NCBI GenBank assembly: GCA_016185255.1
Contig: JACPNY010000065.1
Location: 1 to 40,646, forward strand
DNA: 40,646 nt
Direction of reading: 5' to 3'
DNA from: Pseudomonadota bacterium
GTDB taxonomy: Bacteria > Pseudomonadota > Alphaproteobacteria > UBA9655
Shown: positions 9,369 through 19,429 of the stretch, in pieces
Layout: every line of letters begins with the position of its first letter
Numbering within the stretch: the first letter of the stretch is position 1
Notes under the pieces: generated by a model
The model's input: the letters and a program-made list of their open reading frames with translations, nothing else
What the model was told of the DNA's origin: nothing
Databases searched by the model: none
Translations under genes and position numbers: made by a program

Positions 9369-9830
9369 ATGACTCTAAAATCAACTCTTTATAAAGTTTC
9401 CCTTCTCACGTTTGTATACTTAAGCGGATGTGAAGTCATTAATATCCGTGGCCATGAGATTGACTTTGAGCAATTAAAAAAGGTTAAGGTAGGCGCCACC
9501 ACAAAAGAACAAGTGGCAGAATTTTTTGGCACGCCGTCTGCAGTATCCACTTTTAATAATAAAACGTGGTTTTATATGTCTGAGAGAACATCAACGCGCG
9601 CTTTTTTCTCCCCTGTTGTCTTAGCAAGCAACATCACACGCATCGAATTTGATGACAAAGGACATGTAAAAGTCATCGATTCTCTGACAGAAGCTAATAA
9701 GATCGTAATCGCTCATGTCCACCGCTCAACCCCTACAGCTGGGTATGAATTTGGTGTTCTTGAGCAAATTTTTGGGAACGTAGGACGATTTAACGGGAAA
9801 GATCCAGATATGGGCAGAAGAGGCCGCTAA
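9369..9830 (+). CDS. bamE: BamE/SmpA/OmlA-like outer membrane assembly lipoprotein
   Basis: Lipobox-like LSGC; KVKVGATTKEQVAEFFGTPSAVSTFNNKTWFYMS. Confidence 0.82.
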   Translation: MTLKSTLYKVSLLTFVYLSGCEVINIRGHEIDFEQLKKVKVGATTKEQVAEFFGTPSAVSTFNNKTWFYMSERTSTRAFFSPVVLASNITRIEFDDKGHVKVIDSLTEANKIVIAHVHRSTPTAGYEFGVLEQIFGNVGRFNGKDPDMGRRGR

Positions 9831-9966
9831 ATCCTTCAGCTCTGTCCCTTCAAAATAAAAATTGCTCTTTTCACCTCTCTTTATATACATTTTCTTAATA
9901 TAACAATCTTATAATAAGAAAAACCTAGAAGCGTCTTTCATAACTTGAGACATAAAGAGTATACTC

Positions 9967-11409
9967 ATGAGTTTAAAATTGCATAAATTATTAGAAAGCC
10001 AGCTCAAACATTTAGGCATGGCCCTTTCTAAACCACCCTCTAATTCTCAGCAATGGACTGAGTTTGTGGAATTTATCAATAAAACCTATAAAGCCGTAGA
10101 TCAAGAAAGACATCTTCTCGAGAAACAAGCCACTCATGATCCCTTAACGGGGCTTCCAAATCGCGCCCTATTGGTGGATCGTATTCAACAAGCTATTTCG
10201 GTGGAAAAGCGTCATGGGAAAGCATTTGGTGTTTTATTTTTTGATTTAGATCGATTCAAATTAATTAATGACAGTTTAAGCCATCAAACAGGAGACGAGC
10301 TTCTTCAAGCCGTCGCAAATCGCTTACGTTCAGCTTTGCGACTGGAAGACACAGTTTCACGACTTGGGGGCGATGAGTTTGTGATGGTTGTGCTAGGTCT
10401 TGAAGAAGAAAGATCCATTACAAATATTGCAACCAAATTAATCGAGCTTTTCAAAAAACCATTTACGCTTACAAATCGAGAGATCTTCGTCACCTCAAGC
10501 GTGGGCATTAGCCTCTATCCACAAGATGGCAAAACTGCAGCTGACCTTCTCAGTAAGGCTGATATTGCCATGTATCATGCCAAAGCATTAGGCAACAATC
10601 ATTTTCAATTTTATACACCAGGGTTAAATCAACTAGCGTATGCTCGCTTAAAGCAAGAAGATGACTTGCGTCATGCTATTGAGAACAAAGAATTTTTTTT
10701 GGTTTATCAACCTCAGTTTGATATGCTTACTCAAAAAATTACCTCATGTGAGGCCTTGCTGCGCTGGAACCATCCACAACAGGGAATCGTGTCTCCCCTC
10801 GATTTTCTGCCTATAGCAGAAGACACAGGACTTATCATTCCCATTGGAAACTGGGTCATAAAGGAAGCGTGCACACAAAATAAAACATGGCAAGATCTTG
10901 GATTACCTCCCATTCGTGTCGCCATTAATGTATCAAGTCTTCAGCTTAAGCACATCGATTTTCTGACAGTGGTAAAAGAAACCTTAGAACAAACAGGGCT
11001 CAAGCCTGAGTATCTTGAAATAGAACTTTCTGAAAATGTTATCCTTTCTAGTCCTGAAATTCTCAAAATTACGTCAATGCTTGAAAAGATAGGAGTCAAA
11101 CTAGCCCTTGATGACTTTGGAACAGGCAATTCAAGTTTAAATTATCTTAAACAGATCCATATAAATCATTTAAAAATAGATCAATACTTTGTTAAAAACA
11201 TTGGATTAGATGAAAATGATGAAGTGATAATTCGCGCTATTATAGATATGGCTCATGGATTGAAGTATAAGGTCCTTGCTGAAGGCGTTGAAACGCAAGA
11301 CCAATTAGATTTCTTACAAAACAAGCAGTGCGAAGGGGTTCAGGGATATTTTTTAGGGAAACCCATGGTTGCTAGAGACTTTGAACAATTTTTCAAGAAA
11401 TCACTGTAA
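9967..11409 (+). CDS. GGDEF-EAL diguanylate cyclase/phosphodiesterase
   Basis: DPLTGLPNRALL, RLGGDEFVMVV, upstream RLED I-site, CEALLRWNHP, ALDDFGTGNSSL, LAEGVET. Confidence 0.96.
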   Translation: MSLKLHKLLESQLKHLGMALSKPPSNSQQWTEFVEFINKTYKAVDQERHLLEKQATHDPLTGLPNRALLVDRIQQAISVEKRHGKAFGVLFFDLDRFKLINDSLSHQTGDELLQAVANRLRSALRLEDTVSRLGGDEFVMVVLGLEEERSITNIATKLIELFKKPFTLTNREIFVTSSVGISLYPQDGKTAADLLSKADIAMYHAKALGNNHFQFYTPGLNQLAYARLKQEDDLRHAIENKEFFLVYQPQFDMLTQKITSCEALLRWNHPQQGIVSPLDFLPIAEDTGLIIPIGNWVIKEACTQNKTWQDLGLPPIRVAINVSSLQLKHIDFLTVVKETLEQTGLKPEYLEIELSENVILSSPEILKITSMLEKIGVKLALDDFGTGNSSLNYLKQIHINHLKIDQYFVKNIGLDENDEVIIRAIIDMAHGLKYKVLAEGVETQDQLDFLQNKQCEGVQGYFLGKPMVARDFEQFFKKSL

Positions 11410-11502
11410 TTCTTTTTATAGGAAAGGGTCTCTAGTCCCGAGAGGATTCGAAAGTCTCATGCATCAATGAGATTTCAAACACAATCTCTCAAAAAGCAAG
11501 AT

Positions 11503-12111
11503 CTAAAACCAGTATTTGACTCCTGCTGCAAAGGCCGTTGAGGCATCATGAACACCGAAATACGTTCCGAAGATTCCTGATCGGTGGTGATAGCGACCAA
11601 CGAGAGCCCAATTGGGGCATGAGGGGAGAGAAAAAGTAACTTCAGCCATAAGATAATTTACAGTGCGGGCGGATTTAGCTCCGCGGACTCTTGCCTCAAG
11701 GTTGGGCAATTGAGTGGCGATGCTCACCCCATCTCCAATAGCAAGAGTTGTGAACAATGTATTGTTCCAAGGAAAGGATCTCCACCGGAATATAATTGAA
11801 ATGGGAACGATTTCAAAATGCTTTTGTTCGCCAAAATGCTGAACGGCAACAGCTTCGAGTTCAAAGTTTAATCTATCCTCCAAGACGCTGCCTATTTTTT
11901 TTGCAAGTCCAAAGGCTAGAATGCCTGAGTGAGAAAAATCAGCGTTTGAAAACATGCGACTCGTAATTTGAGACGTTAAGGGACCGCTATAAACGGTTGC
12001 TGCCCAACCTGTTTTCCACCAGGAAGAGGGAGGTGGCTCACACTTATTATTAGAAGCAAGCACTGGATTTTGGCTTATCACTATACAAAATAATGCGACT
12101 ATGTACTTCAT
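11503..12111 (-). CDS. outer-membrane beta-barrel protein, possibly PagL/acyloxyacyl hydrolase-like
   Basis: Signal peptide; repeated amphipathic strand pattern; VGRYHHRSGIFGTYFGVHDASTAFAAGVKYWF with HxSG-type motif and terminal aromatic. Confidence 0.55.
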   Translation of the reverse strand: MKYIVALFCIVISQNPVLASNNKCEPPPSSWWKTGWAATVYSGPLTSQITSRMFSNADFSHSGILAFGLAKKIGSVLEDRLNFELEAVAVQHFGEQKHFEIVPISIIFRWRSFPWNNTLFTTLAIGDGVSIATQLPNLEARVRGAKSARTVNYLMAEVTFSLPSCPNWALVGRYHHRSGIFGTYFGVHDASTAFAAGVKYWF

Positions 12112-12501
12112 CTCTCCCCTTTTCTTCCCTTAATACGGAAGCTTCTTTTTGTTATGTACCAAAAATTAAGCTTCTGGGATTTTTATCAAGTTTTTCAACG
12201 AACCGTCAATCTGTTATTCCCATCTTATAGGCTTTGAGGTTTATAAGCTTGCACACGAACTTGTTTGCATCAAGTCTTCTTAGACGTCATCATCCATAGG
12301 GTCTCAGGAAGACTGTAACTTTTTCGGAGATCGTGGCTGTGCAAAAGAATCTTCTTCACCTTGATCCAAAGGTTGAGACTCGGGAGAAGGCATCCTTTTC
12401 GGTGTATGTGGAGACATAGCTTGATGTTTTTTGCTGGAGAAAGAGTTTTTAAGAGAAATGTGCGTATGAAAAAGAAGACGCCAAGCACACTTTTTAAGCG
12501 C

Positions 12502-12578
12502 TGGCGTGCCCGAGAGGATTCGAACCTCCGACCCCAAGATTAGGAATCTTGTGCTCTATCCTGCTGAGCTACGGGCAC
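12502..12578 (-). tRNA. tRNA-Arg (anticodon CCT), CCA encoded
   Basis: Minus strand GTGCCCG TA GCTC..GAGC A CAAGA TTCCTAA TCTTG..GGAGG TTCGAAT CCTCT CGGGCAC G CCA folds as a cloverleaf. Confidence 0.96.
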
Positions 12579-12660
12579 TCGTTCCCCTTATATAGCTCCC
12601 TTTAAAAAGAGGCAAGCTTAGGAAAGAACCGTTACGCTCTCCCAGCTTGCCACTCTTTGC

Positions 12661-13101
12661 TTACTTTTGGATCTGAATTTTATGAACATTCGGTTTAAGA
12701 TTTGTAGGACGGGGGATGATCACTTTTAAAACCCCATCCTTAAAGGATGCGGAAATTTTCTTTTCTTCTGGTTTATAAGGAAGCTTCAAAGAACGAGAAA
12801 AAGCGCCAAATGAGCGTTCACTTATATGGTATGTTTCTCCCTCTTTCGTTTCTTCTGATTTTTTTTCACCACTTATTGTAAGGTGGTCATCGGCAAGAGA
12901 AATATCGATGTCTTTTTCAGACATTCCCGGGAGCTCCGCCGTGATGGAAAAAGCGTCTTTGGTTTCTTTAACTTCAAAATCTGGAGTTATTCCTTGAATG
13001 GTCGTACTTGTTTCAAAAATTCGATCAATTTCTTGTCGCAAGAAATTAAAAGGATCAGAAACAATGTTCCCTCGATGAATGGGGATCAAATGGCGTTTCA
13101 T
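12661..13101 (-). CDS. Hsp20/alpha-crystallin small heat shock protein
   Basis: DFEVKETKDAFSITAELPGMSEKDIDISLADDHLTISGEKK...ERSFGAFSRSLKLP...ASFKDGVLKVIIPRP. Confidence 0.96.
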   Translation of the reverse strand: MKRHLIPIHRGNIVSDPFNFLRQEIDRIFETSTTIQGITPDFEVKETKDAFSITAELPGMSEKDIDISLADDHLTISGEKKSEETKEGETYHISERSFGAFSRSLKLPYKPEEKKISASFKDGVLKVIIPRPTNLKPNVHKIQIQK

Positions 13102-13136
13102 AGTCTCTTCCTTTCTTAAGAATTTAGTGATGCGGT

Positions 13137-13164
13137 AAAAGAGGGATTGTTTTATCCCTCTTTT
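13137..13164. terminator. bidirectional rho-independent terminator-like hairpin
   Basis: aaaagagggat-tgtttt-atccctctttt, perfect 11-bp arms, 6-nt loop, further T's on the + strand. Confidence 0.75.
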
Positions 13165-13193
13165 TTCACTTCGCTTAGAACAAAATAAGAAAG

Positions 13194-13811
13194 CTATCTA
13201 CGTTGTGCTCCGATATCTAAAGGCACCACATAAGAAGCCCCTTGTCCGTCTATATAGAGCATATGAGGATGCATCCGACTCGCGTACCAATAAGCTCCAT
13301 TCCAATAGGAAGGGGTATACCCAGGAAGGACAGTAGATTGAGTATGTGGGTACCAAAAATACCCTCCATGATACACATAAGGACAGGTCGTGGTTCCACA
13401 ATAATAGTCGACGTTGCATCCTTGTGCCGGAGGGAATGTTACCTGCATGTTCTGCATCGGCGCTATATGTTTGGGCTTATGATGATGCTTGTTATGAACC
13501 TTATGAGCTTGAGGCTTCGGCGCTGCGCAAGGAGGAGACACAAGTGGTTGCATCTTTGCTGTTGGAGCAGGGACTAGTTTCTTTAAGGGCACTGTAGCTG
13601 GCGCTGCCGGTGCTGGTGCACTAGAGGGGACAGCGGCCGTAGGCTTATTGACTGCCCCCGTAGCTGGCACTGCTGGTGCACCAGAGGGGATGGCGGCGCT
13701 AGACTTACCGACTGCACCAGAGGGGATCGTTGGATTTGTCGTTTGCGCATTTGCTCCACATGCGATGCTTATCGCCAGAACAGAAGCGGCTCCTAAAATT
13801 AACTTTTTCAT
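13194..13811 (-). CDS. hypothetical exported Ala/Pro-rich protein
   Basis: Signal peptide MKKLILGAASVLAISIACGANA; repeated A/P-rich N-terminal part, then a His/Tyr/Cys-rich C-terminal part. Confidence 0.6.
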   Translation of the reverse strand: MKKLILGAASVLAISIACGANAQTTNPTIPSGAVGKSSAAIPSGAPAVPATGAVNKPTAAVPSSAPAPAAPATVPLKKLVPAPTAKMQPLVSPPCAAPKPQAHKVHNKHHHKPKHIAPMQNMQVTFPPAQGCNVDYYCGTTTCPYVYHGGYFWYPHTQSTVLPGYTPSYWNGAYWYASRMHPHMLYIDGQGASYVVPLDIGAQRR

Positions 13812-14043
13812 TTAAAACTCCTTTTTTTATGTGTGTGCAGGGAAAATTTAGTTAAAAATATCTTAATGATGAGAAGAATAACAAAAAAATATTAAATTTT
13901 AGTAAAAATTGACTTCTTATTTTTCTATACGTAATCTCATAGGATTCTGCTCTCGCTCTTAAGGCCAAACGGATAGACTATTTGCAAATGAGTCCGCTCA
14001 GAGTATGATTAAGATTAGGATTTCTTAAAGGTACTTGTAAAAA

Positions 14044-14928
14044 ATGGATTGGGATAAATTACGCGTTTTTCATGCTGTTTCCCTTGCCGGAAGCTTTACG
14101 AAAGCAACAGAAACCTTAAATATTAGTCAGTCAGCGATCAGCCGCCAGGTAAATATTCTTGAAGAAGAGTTGGGAACATCTCTTTTTATGAGAGTACCCC
14201 GTGGTTTAGTTCTGACTGAAGCTGGGAAATCCTTGCAAAATACGGCCATTAATGTTTTTGCAAAGCTTGAAATGACGCAAGCAACCATCCTGGAGCTTAA
14301 AAATTACCCACGCGGCCACCTGCAGATTGCAACAACGCTTGCCTTTGGATCTTTATGGCTAGCCCCACGTCTTCAAGAATTTTTGGATCAATACCCTCAT
14401 ATTCACGTAACTCTTCTCCTCAAGGATGAAGAAATTGATCTTAATATGCGGGAAGCGGATATTGGCATCACAGCTCTTCCTATTAACAATCCCGATCTTA
14501 TTCATTGTGATCCTGTCTCTTATCGTTTTCGCATTTACGCTAGCCGTTCTTATTTGAAGAAATATGGAACACCTCAAAAACCAGAAGATCTGGATCATCA
14601 TCGCCTCATTGTTTTTGGCAAAGAAATGCCGCATCTGTACAGCAATCTTGATTGGCTTTTAAAGGTGGGCGCTCAAAAACAACGGGTTCCTTACCTTGTT
14701 ATTAATAGTGGACAAGCGATTTATGAGGCCGCGCGGTCTGGTCTTGGCATTGCAGCCCTCCATAAATATATGGTAGGAGACGATCCTGAAATGGTGGAGA
14801 TTCTTCCCAACATTCCAGGGGCAAATGTTTTTAGGTACGTGACTTACCCTGCACACCTTGCCAGCCTTAAACGGGTAGAAGTTTTTGTTGATTTCTTATT
14901 AAAGAAAATGCTTGAGGAGGACTTGTAA
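14044..14928 (+). CDS. LysR-family transcriptional regulator
   Basis: N-terminal LysR HTH MDWDKLRVFHAVSLAGSFTKATETLNISQSAISRQVNILEEELGTSLFMR. Confidence 0.95.
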   Translation: MDWDKLRVFHAVSLAGSFTKATETLNISQSAISRQVNILEEELGTSLFMRVPRGLVLTEAGKSLQNTAINVFAKLEMTQATILELKNYPRGHLQIATTLAFGSLWLAPRLQEFLDQYPHIHVTLLLKDEEIDLNMREADIGITALPINNPDLIHCDPVSYRFRIYASRSYLKKYGTPQKPEDLDHHRLIVFGKEMPHLYSNLDWLLKVGAQKQRVPYLVINSGQAIYEAARSGLGIAALHKYMVGDDPEMVEILPNIPGANVFRYVTYPAHLASLKRVEVFVDFLLKKMLEEDL

Positions 14929-14957
14929 GTAATGAAATCTTACTTGGAAATAAGTTC

Positions 14958-16010
14958 TTGTCTGTAATTATAAAAAATTTAAAAAAAGCATATAATGTTG
15001 TCGTTTTAAAAGACATTAACCTTGACATCCCACAAGGTCAAATCTTGGGCATTATCGGTAAAAGTGGTGCGGGGAAAAGCACACTTTTGCGTTGTCTCAA
15101 TGGACTGGAACAACCTAGTGCAGGAACCATCACGATCGATAATCAATCTTTCACAGGAGTTTCCGATAGCCAAAGAAGACGTATTCAACAAAAAATTGGC
15201 AACGTTTTTCAAAATTTTAATCTTTTAAGCCGCTTAACGGCTCTTGAGAATGTTATGTTTCCTTTGAAGTTGCTTAAGAGAAGTTCTCATGTGAGTCGTT
15301 CAAAAGCCATGGAACTCCTAAGTCTCGTGGGTTTGAGGGGAAAAGAACATACCTATCCCAACCAACTGAGTGGGGGTCAATGTCAACGCGTTGCCATTGC
15401 CCGGGCCCTTATTGGGGATGCATCTCTTCTTTTGTGCGATGAATTCACATCTGCTTTGGATTTTGAAACGTCCCTTGAAATTCTTGAGTTATTAGGTAAC
15501 TTGAACAAACAACTTAGAATCACAATTATTATGATCACTCATGATATGGCTGTTGTTCGTGAAATCTGTGATGAAGTTTGCGTTTTAGATGAAGGACGAA
15601 TCGTTGAAAAAAACGATATTACATCTATTCTTCTGCATCCTCAAAATATGGTCACCAAATCATTGATTCGTAACTTGGTGAACAAGGACTTACCTCATTC
15701 TTTACAAGACTCACTCCTGCAAAATCCCACGGCAAAATCTACCGCGGTTTTACGCCTTTTCTTTTCAAGTCAAGCAGCGGGGGAGCCTATTATTTCTTCC
15801 CTCGTTAAAAAATATGATAGCCCCATTAATATTTTATTTGGCAATTTAGATCACATCCGTGAGACAGCCTTTGGATGTCTTATTATTGCAATTCCTTACG
15901 ACGTTTCAAAAATGAACGCCATCATGAGGGACCTTGACCACAAAGACGTCTCAGCAGAAATTATTGGATATCTCCCTCAACAAGGAGGAAGCCTATGGCC
16001 CAACTCTTGA
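14958..16010 (+). CDS. metN: methionine ABC transporter ATP-binding protein (TTG start)
   Basis: Walker A GKSGAGKST, signature LSGGQCQRVAIARAL, Walker B LLLCDEFTSALD; C-terminal NIL-like region; followed by metI and metQ. Confidence 0.92.
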   Translation: MSVIIKNLKKAYNVVVLKDINLDIPQGQILGIIGKSGAGKSTLLRCLNGLEQPSAGTITIDNQSFTGVSDSQRRRIQQKIGNVFQNFNLLSRLTALENVMFPLKLLKRSSHVSRSKAMELLSLVGLRGKEHTYPNQLSGGQCQRVAIARALIGDASLLLCDEFTSALDFETSLEILELLGNLNKQLRITIIMITHDMAVVREICDEVCVLDEGRIVEKNDITSILLHPQNMVTKSLIRNLVNKDLPHSLQDSLLQNPTAKSTAVLRLFFSSQAAGEPIISSLVKKYDSPINILFGNLDHIRETAFGCLIIAIPYDVSKMNAIMRDLDHKDVSAEIIGYLPQQGGSLWPNS

Positions 16011-16633
16011 TTCAATCCTTTCTTGAAACTCTTGTGATGGTAGGAATATCAATGATTGTGGGAACACTCATTGGTATGGTTATGGCATCCCTCCTTGTCC
16101 TAACGCAACCGTTAGGGTTGTGGCCAAAACCATTCATTTTCAGTTTGTTAGGAATGTTTCTTAATGCTTTTCGGTCTATTCCTTTTATTATCCTGATTAT
16201 TTTAATGATCCCCTTTACCCGTTTTTGTGTTGGAACAGCCATTGGAACGCCAGCAGCAACTCTTCCTCTCGCTTTTGCATCTAGTCTCCTCATTACACGC
16301 GTTATAGAAGATGCTTTAAACACTGTCCCAAAAGGATTAATAGAAGTTGGCAAAGCTTTGGGAGCCTCAAATCTTCAGATTATCATGAAAATTCAATTTC
16401 TTGAGGGATTGCCTCTTATTATCTCTGGTCTGACAACGGTTTCAATCAATATTATTGGTTTTTCGGCGATAGCAGGAACTGTCGGAGGAGGAGGACTAGG
16501 AGACCTTGCCATTCGCTATGGCTATCAGCGCTACGACTTTACCTTGCTTATTTTCATCGTTATAATTCTTATCTCTTTTGTCCAATGCATCCAAATGAGT
16601 GGGGACTTCCTGTCAACAAAGTTAAAAAAATAA
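15995..16633 (+). CDS. metI: methionine ABC transporter permease
   Basis: FRSIPFIILIILMIPFTR, EVGKALGASNLQIIMKI, SAIAGTVGGGGLGDLAIRYGYQRY. Confidence 0.94.
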   Translation: MAQLLIQSFLETLVMVGISMIVGTLIGMVMASLLVLTQPLGLWPKPFIFSLLGMFLNAFRSIPFIILIILMIPFTRFCVGTAIGTPAATLPLAFASSLLITRVIEDALNTVPKGLIEVGKALGASNLQIIMKIQFLEGLPLIISGLTTVSINIIGFSAIAGTVGGGGLGDLAIRYGYQRYDFTLLIFIVIILISFVQCIQMSGDFLSTKLKK

Positions 16634-16649
16634 GATGAGGCTTATAATC

Positions 16650-17411
16650 ATGAAGGTATTCACAGCTTTTGCAATTTTCATTCTATCTTTAACGCATTTA
16701 AATGCACTTTCTCTAAAAATAGGTGTTACAGCAGGGCCTCACGCTATGATTATGGAAAAAGTAAAAGAACTGGCTAAAGGGGAGGGAATTGATATACAAG
16801 TTGTTGAATTCAATGATTTTATTTTGCCAAATGAAGCGCTGAATAATAATGAGATAGATATGAATTCCTATCAACATCAACCCTTCTTGGATGAACAAGT
16901 CAAAAGTCGGGGATATAAAATTAAATCAGCAGGAAAAACGGTCTTAATGCCATTGGGAATTTATAGCAAAACCTATAAAACCATCGCAGATTTAAAAGAA
17001 AAATCAAAGATTGCGATTCCTTCTGATCCAACGAATGGAGGCCGCGCACTTAAGCTTTTAGAGAAGGAAGGGCTGATCAAATTGAAGCCCGTAGACAACC
17101 CCTCTGTCTTAGATATTGCAGAAAATGCAAAACAATTGACGATTATTGAGATTGATGCCCCTCAGTTGCCCAGAACATTAGATGATGTTGATGCGGCCGT
17201 TATCAATACAGACTGGGTTTTATTAGCGGGTCTTGATCCTCACACAGCTTTAGCTATTGAAGACAAAAATTCTCCTTATGCAAACGTTTTTGCTATTCGT
17301 GACGATGAGAACCGCCCTGAGGTAGAACAGGTGATTAAACTTTATCAAAGCGCTCAGATAAAGGATTTTATTAAGGAAAAATTTAAAAGTGCTATTCTTC
17401 CCGCGTGGTAA
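16650..17411 (+). CDS. metQ: MetQ/NlpA-family substrate-binding protein
   Basis: LKIGVTAGPHAMIMEKVK, NEIDMNSYQHQPFLDEQVKSRGYKI, IAIPSDPTNGGRALKLLEKEGLI. Confidence 0.94.
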   Translation: MKVFTAFAIFILSLTHLNALSLKIGVTAGPHAMIMEKVKELAKGEGIDIQVVEFNDFILPNEALNNNEIDMNSYQHQPFLDEQVKSRGYKIKSAGKTVLMPLGIYSKTYKTIADLKEKSKIAIPSDPTNGGRALKLLEKEGLIKLKPVDNPSVLDIAENAKQLTIIEIDAPQLPRTLDDVDAAVINTDWVLLAGLDPHTALAIEDKNSPYANVFAIRDDENRPEVEQVIKLYQSAQIKDFIKEKFKSAILPAW

Positions 17412-17592
17412 ACCTCTCTGAGTGTGCATGTAGGGCTTCGTCGGATTTTCGATCTCTGTTGTAGCATCTCATCGTCTTTTTACGAGACGTCTTGTTACTT
17501 TCAGTGCTATTTTCAAAAAGAGTAAATGCCTAGTAGCATGATTAATATGAATAAGATATCATTCTTTCTCTATTACTTGAAAGGATCACGCA

Positions 17593-18663
17593 ATGAACCT
17601 TAAATCTTACTTATTCCGCATGAGCTTTAGCCTGATTCTACTCAGTGGAATTGGCGTTTTTTTTGCATCAAGTTTATGGGCCATTTTTTTAAGCAACCCC
17701 AAGCTCAACACCCTTATTATCGCCCTTACGTTGGGGGGAGGGGTGTATGCTTTTTATCAACTATTTCGCCTCAAGAAAGATTCTGAAGCCCTTCTTGATT
17801 TAAAAAAAGGGCAGTGGACTTTTTCATCTCAAGATCGCACCTCATTTTTAGAACCCATTTTGTCTTTTGTTGCTCAAAAGAAATCATTTCAAGACCCCTC
17901 TTTGGCAAAAAGACTGGCGGAGTCCCTTGCGGATCGGTTGGATAATGAACGCGTTTTTCCCCGCTATTTAATCGGTCTTTTGGTGTTTTTAGGCCTCTTA
18001 GGAACCTTTTGGGGCTTGTCTCAAACTATTACCTCAATTGCCTCTCTCATTCAAAATATGCCCTCAGATGCAGGAAATTCAGGCGATTTTTTTACGCTTT
18101 TAAAGCAAAATCTACAAAGTCCATTAGCGGGAATGGGAACAGCATTTAGTTCGTCTCTTTTTGGGTTGGGGGGATCTCTTCTAATTGGCTTTTTAGAGCT
18201 TCAAGTTGGACATGCCTATGCTCGGTTTTTAAATGAGGCAGATTTCTATCTTACCACATCATCTCATTCTGCGGAAGCAACCCCTACCGCGGCTCCCTTA
18301 ATTTATCTTCAGGCCCTTTTAACACGTAATGTTGAAGGAATCGATCAACTGATGCAGCTTATGGAAACATCAGAAAAGAATGAACGTCAAACGGCTGTTT
18401 TATTAGAGAAACTCGTCGTTTCCCTTTCTTTCCTGCTTGATCATAATAAAACGCAACAAACGCTTATGACAAAATTTCTAGAAAGTCCGGGCCTTGATGA
18501 GGAAAGCCGTAAGTCTCTTCACAACATTGAACTTGCCCTCAGTCATACCCTTCAACATCAACGAGAAGGGCGCGATGAGTTCTTAAGAAAATTAAGGGAC
18601 GAGATGCACCTTGTTGCGCGGACCATTGCAAGTGCCTCAGATCAACAGCGATTGGTGAGCTAG
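17593..18663 (+). CDS. MotA/TolQ/ExbB-family-like membrane protein
   Basis: Three hydrophobic segments; FLGLLGTFWGLSQTI and LAGMGTAFSSSLFGLGGSLLIGF resemble the MotA/ExbB channel core. Confidence 0.72.
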   Translation: MNLKSYLFRMSFSLILLSGIGVFFASSLWAIFLSNPKLNTLIIALTLGGGVYAFYQLFRLKKDSEALLDLKKGQWTFSSQDRTSFLEPILSFVAQKKSFQDPSLAKRLAESLADRLDNERVFPRYLIGLLVFLGLLGTFWGLSQTITSIASLIQNMPSDAGNSGDFFTLLKQNLQSPLAGMGTAFSSSLFGLGGSLLIGFLELQVGHAYARFLNEADFYLTTSSHSAEATPTAAPLIYLQALLTRNVEGIDQLMQLMETSEKNERQTAVLLEKLVVSLSFLLDHNKTQQTLMTKFLESPGLDEESRKSLHNIELALSHTLQHQREGRDEFLRKLRDEMHLVARTIASASDQQRLVS

Positions 18664-19337
18664 CCCTTTGTGCGAAACACCATATAGGCGCATGGCTTAT
18701 GGTGAGTGAGGGCTTTTTCTTCATAGCGTGTCGAAAACCACCCTTCGGGTGCTGCGCTCCACGTAAGAGGATCTGAAGATGGGGGGCCTTCTTCACACAC
18801 AAGACTGGGATGGCGGTAGAGCACCTCCTGAATCTGCTCCACATAAGAAACATCATCACTCGCCACATATAAAAGCCCCCCTTCCTTAAGAGTGGATAGG
18901 ACCTTCTCCATAAATTCAGGAGCGATAAGACGCCGGTGACTGTGTCTTTTCTTAGGCCAAGGATCGGGAAATAAAATAAAGATACGTGTAAAATAAGCAG
19001 GGGGAATGCCCTCTAAAAGAAAACGCACATCGTCAGGCCACACACGCACTCGGGTGTAGTCGGGGGGGGCCAGATGCGCTAAAAGCTTGGCCACGCCATT
19101 CTTAAAAGGCTCACACCCAACCATAGAAATGGAGGGATTCTTGGCAAGCTGGGCAAGAAGATGCTCTCCACCCCCAAAACCAATCTCAAGCCACACCTCT
19201 GAGGGATCGTTCTCAAAAATCTTTTTTTCCAGATCAATTCTCACGAGAGGGAGAATGTCATCATAGGCCTTTTGGGATTGGGCCCTGAGTTTGCGGGCTT
19301 TGCGTCTTCCAAAAGAGCGGAGTAAAGGGGTATTCAT
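18660..19337 (-). CDS. trmB: tRNA (guanine-N7-)-methyltransferase
   Basis: LEIGFGGGEHLLAQLA, FILFPDPWPKKRHSHRRLI, LYVASDDVSYVEQI. Confidence 0.96.
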   Translation of the reverse strand: MNTPLLRSFGRRKARKLRAQSQKAYDDILPLVRIDLEKKIFENDPSEVWLEIGFGGGEHLLAQLAKNPSISMVGCEPFKNGVAKLLAHLAPPDYTRVRVWPDDVRFLLEGIPPAYFTRIFILFPDPWPKKRHSHRRLIAPEFMEKVLSTLKEGGLLYVASDDVSYVEQIQEVLYRHPSLVCEEGPPSSDPLTWSAAPEGWFSTRYEEKALTHHKPCAYMVFRTKG

Positions 19338-19429
19338 TATTTCAGGTCCTGGGCAAAATTTACAATTCTCTCCTTTGACAAAGCGGACTTATAAGCAGTA
19401 TCATACGCTTAAGGAGAGATACTTTTTAC

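Noticed and set aside
12304-12543. ORFs reading MGSEVRILSGTPALKK... (-) and ...KRWRAREDSNLRPQD (+)
   Set aside because: These peptides are translations through the tRNA-Arg(CCT) gene at 12502-12578, a common spurious-ORF artefact.
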